From the NCBI RefSeq assembly GCF_900107395.1, contig NZ_FNPW01000017.1, forward strand, positions 1 to 64,000: a DNA stretch of 64,000 nucleotides. The letters run 5' to 3'. This document shows, one piece after another, positions 63,142 through 64,000 of the stretch. Position 1 is the stretch's first letter; every line of letters begins with the position of its first letter. The notes beneath the pieces are model-generated. The model had not been told where the DNA came from and searched no databases. It saw only the letters and a list, made by a program, of their open reading frames with translations. This DNA comes from Pseudomonas sp. NFIX28 (GTDB lineage Bacteria > Pseudomonadota > Gammaproteobacteria > Pseudomonadales > Pseudomonadaceae). The translations under genes were made by a program, and so were the position numbers.

Positions 63142-63267
63142 TCAATCCTGCAGCAGGGTCAGCATGCGCTCGCGGGAAGTTTCCGGCTCGCCTTCGACAG
63201 GCTGGGCAGCCGAGAGAATCGGGGTGGAATAGAGGAACAGAAGAACCACTGCCAGACGCATCGCCAT
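63142..63267 (-). CDS. 41-aa exported peptide, unknown
   Basis: MAMRLAVVLLFLYSTPILSA is a signal peptide. The short mature part is AQPVEGEPETSRERMLTLLQD-like, acidic then helical. AAGGA lies 9 nt upstream of the ATG at 63267. The A/T-rich DNA upstream (63290-63350) suits a promoter and contains an inverted AAATTAGC/GCTAATTT pair. Too short for most gene finders. Confidence 0.6.
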   Translation of the reverse strand: MAMRLAVVLLFLYSTPILSAAQPVEGEPETSRERMLTLLQD

Positions 63268-63383
63268 GCTGTCGATCCTTGGAAAAGAGGGGTCAATAAA
63301 TTAGCGTCAAATTTAAACATATGGCGATATGACATTACCAAGCTAATTTGCCTGGCATGGGGGAAAACGTCGCATACAGGTGA

Positions 63384-63456
63384 TGCAGGAGCGACATCAC
63401 TGCCGGTTCGCTGGATGGACAAGCCATTCAGGGAAGCCAGTGACTTCGCTCCTGCA
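63384..63456. repeat. REP-like inverted pair, variant core
   Basis: TGCAGGAGCGACATCACTG (63384-63402) and CAGTGACTTCGCTCCTGCA (63438-63456) pair with one mismatch. The core differs from the CTTGCCCGCGA class seen elsewhere in the window. Confidence 0.75.
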
Positions 63457-63478
63457 TACCTGGGTGTTGTGGGGAGTT

Positions 63479-63658
63479 TCAGTGTTGGATCTTGTGATCC
63501 AGCGCGGCGTAGAAGTTGGCGCTTTGTTGCAGGTATTTCTGGGTGTAGGTGTGGGTCGCGGATTTTTTCTCGCGGATTTCCACGTTGGCGCTGGCTGGCA
63601 GGGCCACGGTGGCGGAAATGGCGGAAGCGGCGATCACGGAGAAGAGATTGAAATTCAT
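63479..63658 (-). CDS. 59-aa periplasmic protein, unknown
   Basis: The signal peptide FSVIAASAISATVALPASA is cut before NVEIREKK. The mature part is about 35 residues, basic and polar, with Tyr, Gln and His (THTYTQKYLQQSANFYAALD). GAGGG lies 8 nt before the ATG at 63658. No family recognised. The gene organisation resembles its 41-aa neighbour (own ribosome site, minus strand, export signal). Confidence 0.65.
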   Translation of the reverse strand: MNFNLFSVIAASAISATVALPASANVEIREKKSATHTYTQKYLQQSANFYAALDHKIQH

Positions 63659-63801
63659 TGGATAAACCCTCGTATGCAGTCGGCTTGTTTGCCCGGAAGC
63701 CTTGATGCGCCGGGCCGTGAAGCAAAACTACGCCCGAGGGTTGGCGGGTTGAAATCTTTTCCAGCAGTAGCAGATATCAGCGTCATTAATAGAACGGCTC
63801 A

Positions 63802-63820
63802 GGCCCCGGCAGCCGGGGCC
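63802..63820 (-). terminator. hairpin after the lactonase gene
   Basis: GGCCCCG, a 5-nt loop and CGGGGCC, 6 nt after the stop on the minus strand. No clear T-run. Confidence 0.45.
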
Positions 63821-63826
63821 TGCGGC

Positions 63827-64000
63827 CTATTGACGCACCAGGAACTTGATATCGCTGGGTGAATCGAACGGCAGTTTTTGCACGGTCTTGCCGAGGAATC
63901 CGGTCTTGGCGTCGCGCTCGATCACCACGATCTCGTTGCTCTTCTGGTTGCCGATCAGCACGTACTTGTTGCTCGGGTCGAGGCTGAACTCACGAGGATG
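63827..64000 (-). CDS. lactonase (YbhE/6-phosphogluconolactonase-like) C-terminus, cut by window edge
   Basis: The last 57 codons of a seven-bladed beta-propeller lactonase. HPREFSLDPSNKYVLIGNQK then SNEIVVIERDAKTG is the family's final-blade signature. The enzyme class opens sugar lactones, but the active-site blades lie outside the window, so substrate cannot be judged. Exported and cytosolic forms both exist. Confidence 0.75.
   Translation of the reverse strand, partial: HPREFSLDPSNKYVLIGNQKSNEIVVIERDAKTGFLGKTVQKLPFDSPSDIKFLVRQ

Noticed and set aside
63159..63725. A 188-codon minus-strand frame overlapping the small exported-protein genes.
   Set aside because: No ribosome site or domain. 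The 41-aa and 59-aa frames in the same DNA have starts, ribosome sites and signal peptides.

Overview
The window is GC-rich chromosomal DNA of a fluorescent Pseudomonas (P. fluorescens complex, P. protegens/chlororaphis-like). This rests on gene content, gene order and dense GTAGGAGCGAGG-type REP sequences. No tRNA, rRNA, CRISPR array, prophage or intact insertion sequence was seen.

Positions 1-29527 form one phosphate-starvation secretion island, mostly on the minus strand. Read in the direction of transcription it holds the cell-surface signalling genes vreA-vreI-vreR; a complete Hxc-type II secretion system (hxcW, U, P, V, T, X, Y, Z, Q, R, S); its expected substrate, the DING/PstS-like phosphatase lapA; and the two-partner secretion pair pdtA (4223 aa) and pdtB (cut by the left edge). 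The order matches the P. aeruginosa PAO1 region PA0674-PA0692 as I recall it. VreI and PhoB are expected to switch the island on when phosphate is low. The hxcQ-hxcR junction carries a roughly 0.9 kb non-coding element bounded by 61-bp inverted repeats.

Positions 29678-34221 hold a small exported protein and a MocR-type regulator surrounded by ahpD-like, azoR, an ABM-domain monooxygenase and an exported cupin. The motif GGATTGGYTAT recurs upstream of the ahpD-azoR, monooxygenase and cupin units. Next come gdhB (large NAD-glutamate dehydrogenase), a small hypothetical gene, and lhgR-lhgO-MHS transporter (L-2-hydroxyglutarate use), with two identical 16-bp operator sites. Positions 44078-50950 are a tightly overlapping moxR-DUF58-DUF4381-batA-batB/C-batD operon.

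Positions 51552-56698 are the most novel part. A MerR-family regulator lies with an old-yellow-enzyme homologue, a saccharopine-dehydrogenase-like protein, an exported DJ-1/PfpI protein and an exported acetoacetate-decarboxylase-like protein. Five promoter-like sites there share -35 TTGACC/T, a spacer of exactly 19 bp, and in four cases a -10 of the form TANNNT. This is the classic MerR-activated layout, so the cluster looks like a self-contained MerR regulon. The right end carries sbcD-sbcC-GST, four very small exported or membrane proteins, and the C-terminus of a lactonase.

REP-type inverted pairs and tandem arrays (periods 127, 134-138 and 237 bp) fill most of the long intergenic gaps.
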